A program made the translations under genes and the position numbers. 53,776 bases of DNA from an uncultured Methanobrevibacter sp. (GTDB lineage Archaea > Methanobacteriota > Methanobacteria > Methanobacteriales > Methanobacteriaceae). The notes below the pieces were generated by a model. The model saw only the letters and a list, made by a program, of their open reading frames with translations. It made no database searches and was not told where the DNA came from. This document shows, in pieces, positions 18,725-28,619 of the stretch (position 1 is its first letter; every line of letters starts with the position of its first letter). The stretch lies in contig CACXWH010000024.1 of NCBI GenBank assembly GCA_902771225.1, positions 1 to 53,776 on the forward strand, read 5' to 3'.

Positions 18725-21700
18725 TTAATTTTTAATTGAAATAATCACTTTTTCTCCTTCAACATCCCATTCTTTAGTATAATCTTTAGAATCTTTACTG
18801 CATTCTTCACTGTCAGTTATAATCAAGTTAGTTGCTCTTACTTCATGAGAAATGAATTCGGCTTGAGGTACTATTAAATCTTTAAATTCACTAGAAGTCT
18901 CCACATCAACATTGATATTTGCTTCAACATCTAAGTCCAAATCTTTTCTCATATCCTGTATTCTTCTAACTAATTCACGAGCCATAGCTTCCTGTCTGAT
19001 TTCCAATGTGATATTAGTATTTACAAATACATTTCCTCCTTCAAATTCTGAAGATACAAAATCATCTGGAAGTTCAGAATCAAACAATACATCATCAGAG
19101 GACAATTCATGTCCTTCAATAGTTATACTTCCATTGGATTCCAAATCTGCTTTAATTTGATTTCCGTCACCTTGTTTTAAAGCATTCATTACTTTACCCA
19201 TATCACCTTTAAGTCTTGGGCCTAATGTTTTAAGGTTTGGTTTTGCATTGAAAGATAATTTTTCAAATTCACTTGCGCATAAAACCTCTTTAGTATTTGA
19301 CTGATCCTTAATAATATCAGTTAACTCTTCAACAGCATTTAAAACATCATCATCTTGAGATACAACAGTGATATCAGATACAGGCCATCTAAGTTTGTAT
19401 TGTGCAATATCACGTGCTCTGATGGATGCATCAATTACTTCACGTACAACATCCATTTTAGTTTCTAAATCCTCATCAATCGCATCCTCATCATATCCCC
19501 AGTTATTCATGTGAATACTTTCAGGTGCATTAGGATTTACACCTTTTACAAGGTTTTCATAGATTTCTTCAGAAACATGAGGAGCTATTGGACACAATAC
19601 TGAAATTAATTTGGTAAGTGCAGTGTATAAACTATAATAAGCCCCTAATTTATCAGGATCATCGCTTTCAACCCAGGTCCTTCCACGAATGAGTCTTACA
19701 TACCAGCGGCTTAAATCCTCTAAAATAAAATTATTAATTTTTCTTGTAGCTTTATGGAAGAACAATTTATCAAAGTCTTCAGCAACTTCTTTTACCAAAG
19801 TATTGGCTTTAGATATAATCCATTTATCTTCAGGTCTTAAAATAATATCATTTTCACTTAATTCTACTGGATTGAAGTTATCTAATGACATGTAAGTAGT
19901 TGAAAATACATATACATTCCATAAGATATTAAACATCTTATTAATATTTAGGAGTTCTTCCCATACGAATTTTAAATCATCCCATGGTTTTGAAGCCCAT
20001 AATAAGTAAAATCTTAATACATCTGCCCCATACTTTTCAATTACTTCTTCTGGAGATACTACATTACCTAATGATTTAGACATTTTATTTCCTTTATCAT
20101 CCAATACAAAACCATGCATTAACACTTTTTGATATGGACTTTGACCCATTGAAATAACTCCAGTACCCAATTGTGAGTAGAACCATCCTCTAGTCTGGTC
20201 ATGTCCCTCTGTAATGAAGTCATATGGGAACCAATTATCGAATTTTTCTTTTTCTTCCGGATAGTAAAGTGAAGCCCATCCTGCAACTCCAGAGTCAATC
20301 CATACATCCAAAACATCCGGAATTCTTTTAATAGCTTTTCCACAAGAATCACATTTTATTTCAACTTGGTCTACATATGGCCTGTGGATAAGTTCAGCAT
20401 CAGATACATTAATATCAGTTAATGATTCTGATTTTAACTCTTCTAGTGAACCTATAACTTTGATTTGACCACAATCCGGACATTCCCAAATAGGAATTGG
20501 AATACCCCAGTATCTTTGTCTTGAAATTGTCCAGTCACGTGCATTATCCACCCAATCATGGAACCTGCCTTCTCCAGCCCATTTCGGTATCCATTCAACA
20601 CGATCAATTTCATCCAACATTTTTTGTTTAATGTCTGTTACTTTTAAGAACCATTGTTTGGTTGCAATATAAATAATTGGAGTTTTACATCTCCAACATA
20701 CCCCATACCTATGCTCAATAGTTTCTGATTTATACATCAAACCTTTATCTTCCAAATCTTGAATAATTTGTGGGTTTTCATCTTTTGTGAATTTAATAGC
20801 GTATTTTCCCGCATCTTCGGTGAAACATCCATCTTCACCAACAGGACAGAAAATTGGAAGTCCATTAGCTTGACCTACTTCAAAATCCTCGGGACCATGT
20901 CCCGGTGCAGTATGAACAAGACCCGTACCTTCACCAAGTTCTACATGATCACCAGATAATATTGTATGAACTTTTTCAATTTCAGAATCGAATTCCATTT
21001 GTTTGGGAATTTCATCTGCCAAAATATAATCATAGCTTAATCCAACTAAATCAGAACCTTTGACAGTTTTGATTACATCATACAAAACCTCTTTTTCTTC
21101 AATTACTTGGTCTTCTTCATCTTCATTTTCAGCAGGGATTTTGGTTCTATGGATTTTAACTTGACGGCCTAAAACTTCTTCCATCAAGTTTTCAGCTAAA
21201 ATTAATGTTTCACCATCTTTTGAAACATAAACATAATCAAATTCCGGATTAGCACAAATAGCCATGTTTGCTGGAAGTGTCCATGGAGTAGTTGTCCAAA
21301 CTAAGAAATAAGTATTTTCTTCGCCAGAAACAGGGAATTTAATATATATAGAAGGGTCTTGTTTATCTTCATATTCAATTTCAGCAGCTGCAAGTGCAGT
21401 TCCACAATGAGGACACCAGCTAATAACTCTTTGGTCATTAACAAGTAATTTTTGATCATTGGCTCTTTTTAATGTCCACCATGAAGATTCCATATATTTT
21501 GGGTCCAATGTCATATATGGGTCATCCCAATCCATCCAAACCCCTAACTGGTCGAATTCTTCTTCCATTGCCACTTTATTTTCCATTGCAAATTCTCTAC
21601 ATTTATCCACAAAAGTAGCAATACCTATTGTATCTTCAATTTCTTGTTTGGATTTGATTCCCATTAATTGCTCTACTTTATGCTCAATTGGAAGTCCATG

Positions 21701-21964
21701 CATATCCCATCCAGCTTGTCTTCTTAAACTAAATCCATTCATTGATTTATAACGTAAATATGAATCTTTAATAACTTTATTCCAAGCTGTTCCCAAATGG
21801 ATTTTACCACTACAATATGGAGGACCATCTAGAAATGAGTATCTAGGACCGTTTTCTCTAAGTTCATTGACTTTTTTGAAAGTATCTTTATCTTTCCAGA
21901 ATTTTTGTACTTTCTTTTCTATTTTATCATGATCATATGATTTATCTGCCTCGTTTATTGGCAT
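18725..21964 (-). CDS. ileS: Isoleucyl-tRNA synthetase
   Basis: This class I synthetase charges tRNA-Ile. The 1079-residue protein has the HIGH-type motif HLGT (56-59, after PPYCSGKI) and KMSKS near residue 625. An editing (CP1) domain lies between them, with '[13 protein letters not shown]'. Zinc-type Cys pairs CPHCG and CPDCG/CDSCG are present, and a long C-terminal tRNA-binding part of archaeal length completes it. The start has ribosome site GAGGAG. It leads a probable ileS-purL-moeA-protease operon; the gap to purL is 10 bases. Confidence 0.98.
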   Translation of the reverse strand: MPINEADKSYDHDKIEKKVQKFWKDKDTFKKVNELRENGPRYSFLDGPPYCSGKIHLGTAWNKVIKDSYLRYKSMNGFSLRRQAGWDMHGLPIEHKVEQLMGIKSKQEIEDTIGIATFVDKCREFAMENKVAMEEEFDQLGVWMDWDDPYMTLDPKYMESSWWTLKRANDQKLLVNDQRVISWCPHCGTALAAAEIEYEDKQDPSIYIKFPVSGEENTYFLVWTTTPWTLPANMAICANPEFDYVYVSKDGETLILAENLMEEVLGRQVKIHRTKIPAENEDEEDQVIEEKEVLYDVIKTVKGSDLVGLSYDYILADEIPKQMEFDSEIEKVHTILSGDHVELGEGTGLVHTAPGHGPEDFEVGQANGLPIFCPVGEDGCFTEDAGKYAIKFTKDENPQIIQDLEDKGLMYKSETIEHRYGVCWRCKTPIIYIATKQWFLKVTDIKQKMLDEIDRVEWIPKWAGEGRFHDWVDNARDWTISRQRYWGIPIPIWECPDCGQIKVIGSLEELKSESLTDINVSDAELIHRPYVDQVEIKCDSCGKAIKRIPDVLDVWIDSGVAGWASLYYPEEKEKFDNWFPYDFITEGHDQTRGWFYSQLGTGVISMGQSPYQKVLMHGFVLDDKGNKMSKSLGNVVSPEEVIEKYGADVLRFYLLWASKPWDDLKFVWEELLNINKMFNILWNVYVFSTTYMSLDNFNPVELSENDIILRPEDKWIISKANTLVKEVAEDFDKLFFHKATRKINNFILEDLSRWYVRLIRGRTWVESDDPDKLGAYYSLYTALTKLISVLCPIAPHVSEEIYENLVKGVNPNAPESIHMNNWGYDEDAIDEDLETKMDVVREVIDASIRARDIAQYKLRWPVSDITVVSQDDDVLNAVEELTDIIKDQSNTKEVLCASEFEKLSFNAKPNLKTLGPRLKGDMGKVMNALKQGDGNQIKADLESNGSITIEGHELSSDDVLFDSELPDDFVSSEFEGGNVFVNTNITLEIRQEAMARELVRRIQDMRKDLDLDVEANINVDVETSSEFKDLIVPQAEFISHEVRATNLIITDSEECSKDSKDYTKEWDVEGEKVIISIKN

Positions 21965-22293
21965 TGTAACTCCTCAAAAATTAATAATCTATAATATGTA
22001 ATATTTTGTTTTAGATAATAAATAAAGGTTTTTACAATTTTTCAAATTCATCAACCATTTACATTATCTTTTCTATTTTATCGTAAATTTCTTCATTGAT
22101 TGAATCTAAACTTTCCTAGATGTTCACGGCCATTTATTCTAAAAAAAATTTAAGTAAATATTTAAAATCTTACTTTTCAAAAATAAAAATAATAACAAAT
22201 AACAACTCCTAATAATAAAATTAAAGATTATTAATATAATTAGAGCAGCTGGCGGAATGCGAAATATTATAAGTTTCGAAAATAGTGATAAAA
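21965..22293. other. Intergenic region between ileS and the DsbA-like gene
   Basis: This 329-base gap separates divergent genes. It contains the ileS promoter (AT-rich box near 21990-21999) and the TATA box of the plus-strand gene (about 22230-22241). A more GC-rich patch AGCAGCTGGCGGAATGCG (22244-22261) stands out from its AT-rich surroundings. Short open pieces on the minus strand around 22060-22140 look faintly coding but are interrupted by stops; I see no supportable gene. Confidence 0.5.
22260..22278. promoter_or_regulatory. Inverted repeat at predicted start of the DsbA-like gene
   Basis: CGAAA and TTTCG are separated by nine bases. The repeat lies where transcription should begin, about 26 bases after a TATA-like TTAATATAATTA. 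It precedes the GTGAT ribosome site of the coding start at 22294. It may be a repressor site or a short leader hairpin. The 5-base arms are short, so chance is possible. Confidence 0.35.
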
Positions 22294-22959
22294 ATGAAAA
22301 TAATATATTGGAGTGACTTTAATTGTCCATATTCCTACATCGGATATAAACGATTAAAAAAAGCAATAAATGAATTGAAATTAGATATAGAATTAGAAAT
22401 GAAAGCATTTGAGCTTGAACAGGAATTAGATGAAAATGAAATTATCCCAATGATTAATCATTATGCAAGAAAATATGGAATACCTGAGTTTGAAGCGAAA
22501 GATATGCTTAAAGAAATTGACGATATTGGAAAAGAAGAAGGTTTAAATTTTGATTATTCAAATGCAAAAATTACACCATCAAAAGATGCTCATAGACTAT
22601 TAAAATTAGCAATGCACAAAGACAATTCTTTATTAGTAGATAATATTATTGAAAAAACATATAACGCATTTTTATGTGAAAACAAGCCATTGGCTAGAAA
22701 AGAAGTTTTAATCGAAATAGGGACAACACAAGGACTGGAAGAAGACGAAATAATAAATATGTTAAATAGTAATTCATACGAAATTGAAGTCCAAATTGAC
22801 GAAGAAGACGCTAAATTAAATGGAGTTCAGGCAGTACCATGTTATTTTGTGGAAAATGGTGATGAAATGTTAGTAATTCCTGGCGCATTATCAAAAGAAG
22901 AATTTAAAAATGCGCTTATGGATTTGAAAAGTGGAGATATTGAATCAAAAACTTACTAA
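22294..22959 (+). CDS. DsbA-family thioredoxin-like protein (FrnE type)
   Basis: The 221-residue protein has the FrnE/2-hydroxychromene isomerase branch pattern of the DsbA family. An N-terminal 'YWSDFNCPYSYIGYKRL' segment holds the active-site position as CPYS (one Cys only). A helical insert follows, and the thioredoxin fold returns with 'NGVQAVPCYFVENG', which has the cis-Pro loop (VP). With a single Cys at the CxxC site it would act as a glutathione-transferase-like or isomerase-type protein rather than a classical dithiol oxidase. The ATG at 22294 is preferred over the GTG at 22285, which overlaps the ribosome site. The partner is unknown. Confidence 0.82.
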   Translation: MKIIYWSDFNCPYSYIGYKRLKKAINELKLDIELEMKAFELEQELDENEIIPMINHYARKYGIPEFEAKDMLKEIDDIGKEEGLNFDYSNAKITPSKDAHRLLKLAMHKDNSLLVDNIIEKTYNAFLCENKPLARKEVLIEIGTTQGLEEDEIINMLNSNSYEIEVQIDEEDAKLNGVQAVPCYFVENGDEMLVIPGALSKEEFKNALMDLKSGDIESKTY

Positions 22960-23044
22960 TAATATTAAAACTACTATCTAAGATAAATATTGCTTTTAAA
23001 AATAAGTTAAATTTAATATAGGCTAATTAAATAAGCTATAATCT

Positions 23045-23338
23045 ATGATAAAAATTAAATATGCAGATAATTACCTGAAAAGACTAATAGGTTTAATGTT
23101 TAAAAAAGATATTGATTACGGATTATTATTTATTTTAGGATATGGATCTGGCATCCATACCTGTTTTATGAGATTTAATATAGATGTTTATTTTATAGAT
23201 GAAAATAAAATAATTTTTGAAAAAATAACTTTAAAACCCTGGAAATATTATAACCCATCAAAAAAAGCGAAATACGTCTTAGAAACAAAAGAAAACCATA
23301 TGAATTTAAAAAAAGGAGATAAAATTGATTTTATTTAA
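23045..23338 (+). CDS. DUF192 family protein
   Basis: This small 97-residue protein of the DUF192 (COG1430) family has no established function. Family positions visible include 'RLIGLMFKK', 'IHTCFMRFNIDVYFID' and 'KPWKYYNPSKKAKYVLE'. It begins 85 bases after the DsbA-like gene, with an AT-rich stretch between. No clear ribosome site precedes the ATG, so a leaderless message is possible. Unlike many bacterial members it has no signal peptide. Its stop overlaps that of the convergent flavoprotein gene in a shared TTAA. Confidence 0.85.
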   Translation: MIKIKYADNYLKRLIGLMFKKDIDYGLLFILGYGSGIHTCFMRFNIDVYFIDENKIIFEKITLKPWKYYNPSKKAKYVLETKENHMNLKKGDKIDFI

Positions 23339-24027
23339 ATAAATTTTAAAACATCGTTTGGATGTTCGAATATTTGAATATCATCAATTTCAGATAATTT
23401 ACGGGTATTTTCAATATCAATATCCCGCATATAAATAGTAATTATCTTGCCTTCAGAAATTGCATCATATGGACATGAATTTCTACACTGGCCACATCCA
23501 ACACATTTGGTCAAATCAATTTCATCATGGGGAATAATAGCGCCTTCCGGACAGACCAGAGCCGCAACACACTCATCACAATTTTGACATTTATCTTTTT
23601 CAACTTTTGAAGGCAAAACCGTGTCAACTGGTCCTGGATGAATATCAACAGGAACCATGAAAGTTTTAACCGCCCCTTTACCCGCTTGAGCAACAACATT
23701 TGTTACTAAAGTATCGGCAATACCATAAACAATTTTAGAAACTGTATTAGCGGTGGCAGGTGATACAATTAATAAATCATATTTGCCTAAAGAGAATCTG
23801 CCTGTTATTGGAAATGAAAATTTTTGGTTTGAATCTGTAGCAAGCTCCCTGTATTTTCCGCCAGTTAAGGCCGTGATTCTTTCATAAAGTCCATACATTT
23901 TTAATACTTCTTCAGCTGCTCCTGAAAGAAATATTGTGACTTCATGCTCTTCAGCCAGTTTTTCTGCAACTTGAACAGATTCATTTAGTAAATGACCTGC
24001 TCCAGTAAAAGCAAATCCAATTCTCAT
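23335..24027 (-). CDS. Archaeoflavoprotein with two 4Fe-4S clusters (dihydromethanopterin reductase-like)
   Basis: The 230-residue protein combines an N-terminal flavoprotein fold with a C-terminal ferredoxin domain. The flavoprotein part starts 'RIGFAFTGAGHLL' and has 'LLIVSPATANTVSKIVYGIADT', as in FMN-dependent decarboxylase-like proteins. The ferredoxin carries CQNCDECVAALVCPEG and CVGCGQCRNSCP. This is the layout of the COG1036 archaeoflavoproteins and of DmrX, proposed to reduce dihydromethanopterin to tetrahydromethanopterin. It starts 6 bases after glyA, whose enzyme uses tetrahydromethanopterin in methanogens, which supports a pterin role. The exact reaction is inference. Confidence 0.8.
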   Translation of the reverse strand: MRIGFAFTGAGHLLNESVQVAEKLAEEHEVTIFLSGAAEEVLKMYGLYERITALTGGKYRELATDSNQKFSFPITGRFSLGKYDLLIVSPATANTVSKIVYGIADTLVTNVVAQAGKGAVKTFMVPVDIHPGPVDTVLPSKVEKDKCQNCDECVAALVCPEGAIIPHDEIDLTKCVGCGQCRNSCPYDAISEGKIITIYMRDIDIENTRKLSEIDDIQIFEHPNDVLKFI

Positions 24028-24033
24028 AGTTAT

Positions 24034-25302
24034 CTATAATTTATGGTATTCGTAAGCATCTTTATCAGAAAATGCGTAATCTAGTGTTGTGTATTGATTC
24101 ATGAACTCTGCAACTTCATCAGCAATGTCTTCTTTATCAACTGCAACACGACGGATAAACTCAGCAACTTCATCCATTTCTTTTTCTTTTAAACCTCTGC
24201 GAGTAATTTCTTGAGTACCAATCCTAATACCAGATGGGTCATCTGAATTATCTCTATTATCACCAGGTAAAAGATTTTTATTTAAAATAACGTTATTATC
24301 TGCTAATTCTTTTGCAATATCAGAAGCAGATCTAATATTGGTTAAGTTAACCGCAATTTGGTGAGATTCTGTAAATCCTAGGTCTTCACATAATACATTG
24401 AATCCCCTTTCATACAATGCTTGACCTAAAGCCTGAGCATTTTTAATAGTTTGCTTAGCATAAGCTTCTCCAAACTCTAACATTTCAGCAGTAGATATGC
24501 CTAAACCAAGTAAATGGTGTAAATGATGGTTACTTACAACACCAGGGAAAACTGCATTATTAATGATTTCTTCATTCTCTTTACTAGAAAGAATAATTCC
24601 TCCTTGTGGACCAGGGAAAGTTTTATGAGTACTTCCCATCATTAAATCAGCACCCTCTTTTAAAGGTTGTTGGAATTGACCTCCAGCAATAAGACCTAAA
24701 ACATGAGCCCCATCATACATAATAGTGGCACCTACTTCATCAGCAGCTTCACGAGCTTCTTTAATTGGATGAGGAAATAAAAATAAACTTCCACCGAATA
24801 AAATAATCTTTGGTTTTTCGGCTAAGATTTTCTTATTCATTGCATCAATGTCAATGTTCATTATATTATGGTCTAATGGATGGAAAACAGTTTTAAGACC
24901 GTGAATACCCGCAGCACTTACATCTGCGTGTGAAATATGTCCTCCAGATGGAACCTCTAAAGCCATTACTTTATCACCAGGTTTTGAAAATCCGAAAAAT
25001 GCTGCCAAATTAGCAGTTACACCTGAAACTGGTTGTACATTAGCATAATCACAGTCATAAAGTTCACATGAAAGTTTTTTAGTTTTATCTTCAACTAAAT
25101 CTACAAATTGACATCCTTCATATAATCTTTCAAATGCTTGTCCTTCAGCATATCTGTGAGCAAAATCTGTAGTTAATGCTTCGGTAACTTCTACACTAGT
25201 TACATTTTCAGAAGCAATTAAATTAATACTGTTTCTCATATATTGAGTATGCTCTTGAGCAATTTTTTCAAAGTTTAAAATTTCATCATGATAATTAGTC
25301 AT
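24034..25302 (-). CDS. glyA: Serine hydroxymethyltransferase
   Basis: This PLP enzyme interconverts serine and glycine. In methanogens the one-carbon acceptor is tetrahydromethanopterin rather than folate. The 422 residues include '[10 protein letters not shown]', '[19 protein letters not shown]' and the PLP-lysine motif [13 protein letters not shown] with Lys227. The C-terminal half has '[19 protein letters not shown]'. A ribosome site (AGGTG) precedes the ATG. It is the first gene of a two-gene unit with the pterin-type flavoprotein. An inverted repeat lies in its promoter. Confidence 0.97.
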   Translation of the reverse strand: MTNYHDEILNFEKIAQEHTQYMRNSINLIASENVTSVEVTEALTTDFAHRYAEGQAFERLYEGCQFVDLVEDKTKKLSCELYDCDYANVQPVSGVTANLAAFFGFSKPGDKVMALEVPSGGHISHADVSAAGIHGLKTVFHPLDHNIMNIDIDAMNKKILAEKPKIILFGGSLFLFPHPIKEAREAADEVGATIMYDGAHVLGLIAGGQFQQPLKEGADLMMGSTHKTFPGPQGGIILSSKENEEIINNAVFPGVVSNHHLHHLLGLGISTAEMLEFGEAYAKQTIKNAQALGQALYERGFNVLCEDLGFTESHQIAVNLTNIRSASDIAKELADNNVILNKNLLPGDNRDNSDDPSGIRIGTQEITRRGLKEKEMDEVAEFIRRVAVDKEDIADEVAEFMNQYTTLDYAFSDKDAYEYHKL

Positions 25303-25335
25303 TTACTACACCTTATTAATTAAAATAGTATATAT

Positions 25336-25353
25336 TAAGATTTGTTAATCTTA
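25336..25353. promoter_or_regulatory. Inverted repeat in the glyA promoter
   Basis: A perfect 7-base repeat, TAAGATT and AATCTTA, is separated by four bases. On the minus strand it lies just after a TATA-like ATTATATTATAAG (25351-25363) and before the expected start near 25331. Binding here would hinder polymerase recruitment or escape. The regulator is unknown. Confidence 0.45.
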
Positions 25354-25413
25354 TAATATAATAGTTATGAAAATAAGGATTTATTAAAGAATTATTGTTA
25401 ATGAAAAAAAGTG

Positions 25414-25458
25414 TTAAAAAAAAAGTAAAAAAAAAGAAATAGAGAAAAAGAATCTCTA
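25414..25458 (-). terminator. Hairpin plus T-tracts after hdrA
   Basis: On the minus strand TAGAGA (25458-25453) and TCTCTA (25445-25440) form a 6-base stem with a seven-base loop, four bases after the hdrA stop. Two long T runs follow, broken by AC. This is a strong archaeal oligo-T terminator. Confidence 0.7.
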
Positions 25459-25461
25459 AAT

Positions 25462-27402
25462 CTATTTTCCTAAGTCTTCAAGAGCAGCACTGATTTGTGC
25501 CATAATTTGATCGGTTTTGAAGTGTTGTTGATCCATAGCTCCGGATGGACATGCACCTACACAAGTACCACATCCTTTACATAATGCAGTATTGATTTCT
25601 GCGTGAGTTGAACCGGAATCTTCAACAATTGAAATTGCTGCGAATGGACATAATTCGACACAAACTTCACAAGCACCACAAATACCTTCATCAGTACGTG
25701 CTACGATAGGTTCGATTTCTACTTGACCTTTAGCCATTGGGATAGCTGCTCTTGATGCAGCAGCTGAACCTTGTGCTACGGAATCAGGAATATCTTTAGG
25801 ACCTTGAGCTACACCAGCAATGTAAACACCGTCTGTTAAGGTGTCAACAGGCCTGAGTTTTGGGTGAGCTTCCATGTAGAATCCATCTGCAGATTTGGAT
25901 ACACCTAAAGTTTGTCTGAGTTCATCAGATCCTGCAGCATGTTCAAGACCAACACTTAAAACAACTAAATCATAAGTGTATTCGGTTACTTTACCGAGTA
26001 AAGTATCTTCTGCTCTGATAGTTAAGGTTAAATCATCATTTTCGAAGATTTGTGCAGGTCTACCTCTGATAAATTCAATTCCGTATTTTTCTTGAGAGGT
26101 TTTGTAGAACTCTTCGTATCCTTTACCGAATGAACGGATATCCATGTAGTAACAGGTTACTTCAGTGTCAGGTTCGTGGTCAATACATAATTGAGCGTTT
26201 TTCATGGAGTACATACAACCAACACAGTGGATAAATGCAACACGTTTAGGTTCGATACCATCTGATGGTTTGATAACGTGTCCACCGGTAGGACCTGAAG
26301 CGTTAATCATTCTTTCAATTTCCATTGCAGTAATTACGTTTGAGAAACGGCCGTATCCATATTGGTAAATACTGGAAGGATCGAATGGGTCATAACCGAT
26401 AGCTGCAATAATAGTACCAACTTCCAATTCAATTTCTTCAGCTTGTTGGTTGTGGTCAATTGCATCTGGTCCACATGCTTGTACACATAAGTTACATTCG
26501 ATACAGTAATCTTTATCGATAGTTGCGCATAATGGTACAGCTTGAGGGAATGGGATGTATGCAGCTTTTACCATACCTACACCTTCGTCGTAGTAGTTAG
26601 GTATTTCGATAGGACAAGCTTCTTGACAAGCTCCACATCCAGTACATAAAGATTCATCGACATACCTAGGTTTTTTCTCAACTTTTACATTGAAGTTTCC
26701 GATGTATCCATCAACTTCGGTAACTTCTGCATAAGAAATTAATTCGATGTTTTCATGTTTGAATGCATCTACCATTTTTGGTGCTAAAATACACATTGAA
26801 CAGTCAAGAGTAGGGAAAGTTTTATCTAATTGTCCCATTCTTCCACCGATGGTAGGGTTTCTTTCAACCATGTAGGTTTTGAATCCCATATCACCTAAAT
26901 CTAAAGCAGTTTGAATACCAGCTACTCCACCACCAATAACTAATGCTTTGTTATCTACTGCTACTTTAGTAGCTTCTAATGGTTCGAGTAATCTAGCTTT
27001 AGCAACTGCCATACGTGTTAAGTCTTTTGCTTTTGCAGTAGCTTCTTCAGGTAAGTCCATGTGTACCCAAGAGTCTTGTTCTCTTAAGTTTGCAAATTCA
27101 AATAAAAATTTGTTTAATCCTGCTTCTTCAACACATCTACGGAAAGTAGGTTCGTGAAGACGAGGAGAACAAGCTGCTACAACAATACGGTTTAAATTTT
27201 TCTCTTTAATGTCTTCCTGGATTAAAGCTTGACCAGGGTCAGAACACATATATTTATAATCAGTTGCATGAACTACGCCAGGTAAGGTCTTAGCGTATTC
27301 CGCTACTTCAGGACAGTCTACGACTCCACCGATGTTAACACCACAGTGACAGACGTAAACACCTATCCTTAATTCTTCATTATTATTTATTTCTTCTGCC
27401 AT
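25462..27402 (-). CDS. hdrA: CoB-CoM heterodisulfide reductase subunit A
   Basis: HdrA is the FAD-bifurcating subunit of the HdrABC-MvhADG complex. This complex couples H2-driven reduction of the CoM-S-S-CoB heterodisulfide to ferredoxin reduction. The protein is 646 residues from the ATG at 27402, which has ribosome site AGGTGA; a start 39 bases further upstream would lack one. It shows an N-terminal [12 protein letters not shown] motif IGGGVAGIQ (156-164) and [12 protein letters not shown]. Four 4Fe-4S motifs are [36 protein letters not shown] and [12 protein letters not shown]. No in-frame stop suggests selenocysteine. The hdrBC genes are not nearby, as is usual in Methanobacteria. Confidence 0.97.
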   Translation of the reverse strand: MAEEINNNEELRIGVYVCHCGVNIGGVVDCPEVAEYAKTLPGVVHATDYKYMCSDPGQALIQEDIKEKNLNRIVVAACSPRLHEPTFRRCVEEAGLNKFLFEFANLREQDSWVHMDLPEEATAKAKDLTRMAVAKARLLEPLEATKVAVDNKALVIGGGVAGIQTALDLGDMGFKTYMVERNPTIGGRMGQLDKTFPTLDCSMCILAPKMVDAFKHENIELISYAEVTEVDGYIGNFNVKVEKKPRYVDESLCTGCGACQEACPIEIPNYYDEGVGMVKAAYIPFPQAVPLCATIDKDYCIECNLCVQACGPDAIDHNQQAEEIELEVGTIIAAIGYDPFDPSSIYQYGYGRFSNVITAMEIERMINASGPTGGHVIKPSDGIEPKRVAFIHCVGCMYSMKNAQLCIDHEPDTEVTCYYMDIRSFGKGYEEFYKTSQEKYGIEFIRGRPAQIFENDDLTLTIRAEDTLLGKVTEYTYDLVVLSVGLEHAAGSDELRQTLGVSKSADGFYMEAHPKLRPVDTLTDGVYIAGVAQGPKDIPDSVAQGSAAASRAAIPMAKGQVEIEPIVARTDEGICGACEVCVELCPFAAISIVEDSGSTHAEINTALCKGCGTCVGACPSGAMDQQHFKTDQIMAQISAALEDLGK

Positions 27403-27431
27403 AATTTTCACCTTGTACAAGTGTGCGAAAT

Positions 27432-27454
27432 TATCTAACATATAGAGTTAGATA
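27432..27454. promoter_or_regulatory. Inverted repeat at the predicted hdrA transcription start
   Basis: A perfect 8-base repeat, TATCTAAC and GTTAGATA, is separated by seven bases. A TATA box (TTTATAAA, about 27477-27484) predicts minus-strand initiation near 27455, so the repeat occupies the first transcribed bases. It could be an operator or a 5' leader hairpin, 30 bases before the start codon at 27402. Confidence 0.5.
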
Positions 27455-27626
27455 TTAAATATGTAGTTGGAACACATTTATAAAGCTTTCTGAAAAAATA
27501 TTGGAGTAAAGTATATAAATGATAAAATAAAATATGGCTAAAATTAGCTTTAATTAAAAAATAAAGACAAATAAAAGAAATTTTAAAATAATAGAAAATA
27601 TTATCAATAATTTTTAGGAATACTAA

Positions 27627-27655
27627 AATTTAACATCATAAAAAAATGTTAAATT
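27627..27655 (-). terminator. Hairpin overlapping the stop codon of the AEC transporter gene
   Basis: A perfect 10-base inverted repeat, AATTTAACAT and ATGTTAAATT, is separated by nine bases. On the minus strand the loop contains a run of T. One arm includes the TAA stop (27649-27651). It is likely to end the transporter transcript. The remaining gap up to hdrA holds only the hdrA promoter. Confidence 0.55.
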
Positions 27656-28554
27656 AACATGATAATTAAAGGTAAACTAACAAGAGAAATGGCCGTGTTA
27701 ATTAAAATACAATCAGAGGATAACTCAAAGTCAAGTTTATAGGTAATAGCTAAAATTAATGATAGCATGCCTGATGGCATAGCAGCTTCAACTATGGAAA
27801 CATTATACTGTAAATCAACTAACCCCAAAAATGAAACAATTAAGAAAGCAATAAAAGGGAAAAAAAGTAACTTCATAATAGAAGTAAAAATAATCATAGA
27901 TCTTGAACGTTTAATTCCCGCCAAATCAATAGAAATACCCAAAGATAACATAATTAAAGGAATAGCGCCATTTCCTAAATAATTGATAGTGTTATCTAAA
28001 ACAGGCCCAATTGGTACATTAACAAAATTAAGGAAAAATCCAAAGATAATAGCCCATAAAGGAGGAAATAATGCAATTTTTTTAACAGCAGATTTAACGC
28101 TACCTCCAAATTTTAAAACCAAAGTAAATGATAAAAATAAAAATATAAACATAGTAGCAATATCACAAAATATAGCTCTTAAAAAACCTTCTTGACCATA
28201 AATACCCAAATTAACAGGATATCCCATAAACGCAGTATTAGCTATCATTACAGTAACTAAAACACTCCAAAATTGTTTATCGGAAAGATTGAATCTCTTT
28301 AAAATAAAATATGAAACAAATCCTGTAATAAATGAGGACGCCAAAATAACAAATGGAAGAATGCCTAATTTAGAAATTGATGATAAATCAGCAGAATAAA
28401 GAGCTGAAAAAATCATACAAGGGAGTAAAATATAAATCACTATATTATTTAAAGTACTAACATCATTGACTGATAAAAAATCAATTCTCTTTAGGAAATA
28501 GCCCAAAGCAATCATTAAAATAATAGATAAAATAGTGATCTCTATAGCATTCAT
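27649..28554 (-). CDS. AEC-family (auxin efflux carrier-like) transporter
   Basis: The 301-residue protein is hydrophobic throughout, with about ten membrane helices in two five-helix halves, as in the AEC family. Features include 'NNIVIYILLPCMIFSALYSADL' after the first helices, 'MIANTAFMGYPVNLGIYG' in the first half and 'EAAMPSGMLSLILAITY' near the end. Bacterial relatives move malate or other organic anions; the substrate here cannot be told. It lies 65 bases after radA on the same strand, so may be partly read through from rpa-radA. A hairpin covers its stop. Confidence 0.88.
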   Translation of the reverse strand: MNAIEITILSIILMIALGYFLKRIDFLSVNDVSTLNNIVIYILLPCMIFSALYSADLSSISKLGILPFVILASSFITGFVSYFILKRFNLSDKQFWSVLVTVMIANTAFMGYPVNLGIYGQEGFLRAIFCDIATMFIFLFLSFTLVLKFGGSVKSAVKKIALFPPLWAIIFGFFLNFVNVPIGPVLDNTINYLGNGAIPLIMLSLGISIDLAGIKRSRSMIIFTSIMKLLFFPFIAFLIVSFLGLVDLQYNVSIVEAAMPSGMLSLILAITYKLDFELSSDCILINTAISLVSLPLIIMLI

Positions 28555-28619
28555 TAAATAATAGATAATTCATTAATGATATTTAAAATTAAGGAAAAAG
28601 AAAAAATAGATGAAGATAT

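Noticed and set aside
22060-22145. Short coding-like pieces on the minus strand between ileS and the DsbA-like gene (for example INGREHLGKFRFNQ and SINEEIYDKIEKIM in different frames)
   Set aside because: The pieces are under 20 codons, lie in different frames, are broken by stops and have no start or ribosome site. They could be the remains of a decayed gene, but AT-rich DNA can give such pieces by chance.
22243-22263. GC-rich patch that at first looked like part of a tRNA or structured RNA
   Set aside because: No acceptor or T-arm partner can be folded around it, and it overlaps the expected promoter and leader of the next gene.
25462-27402. HdrA possibly being a selenoprotein or a fusion with MvhD
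   Set aside because: There is no in-frame TGA, and the C-terminus ends after the last ferredoxin motif with no additional domain.
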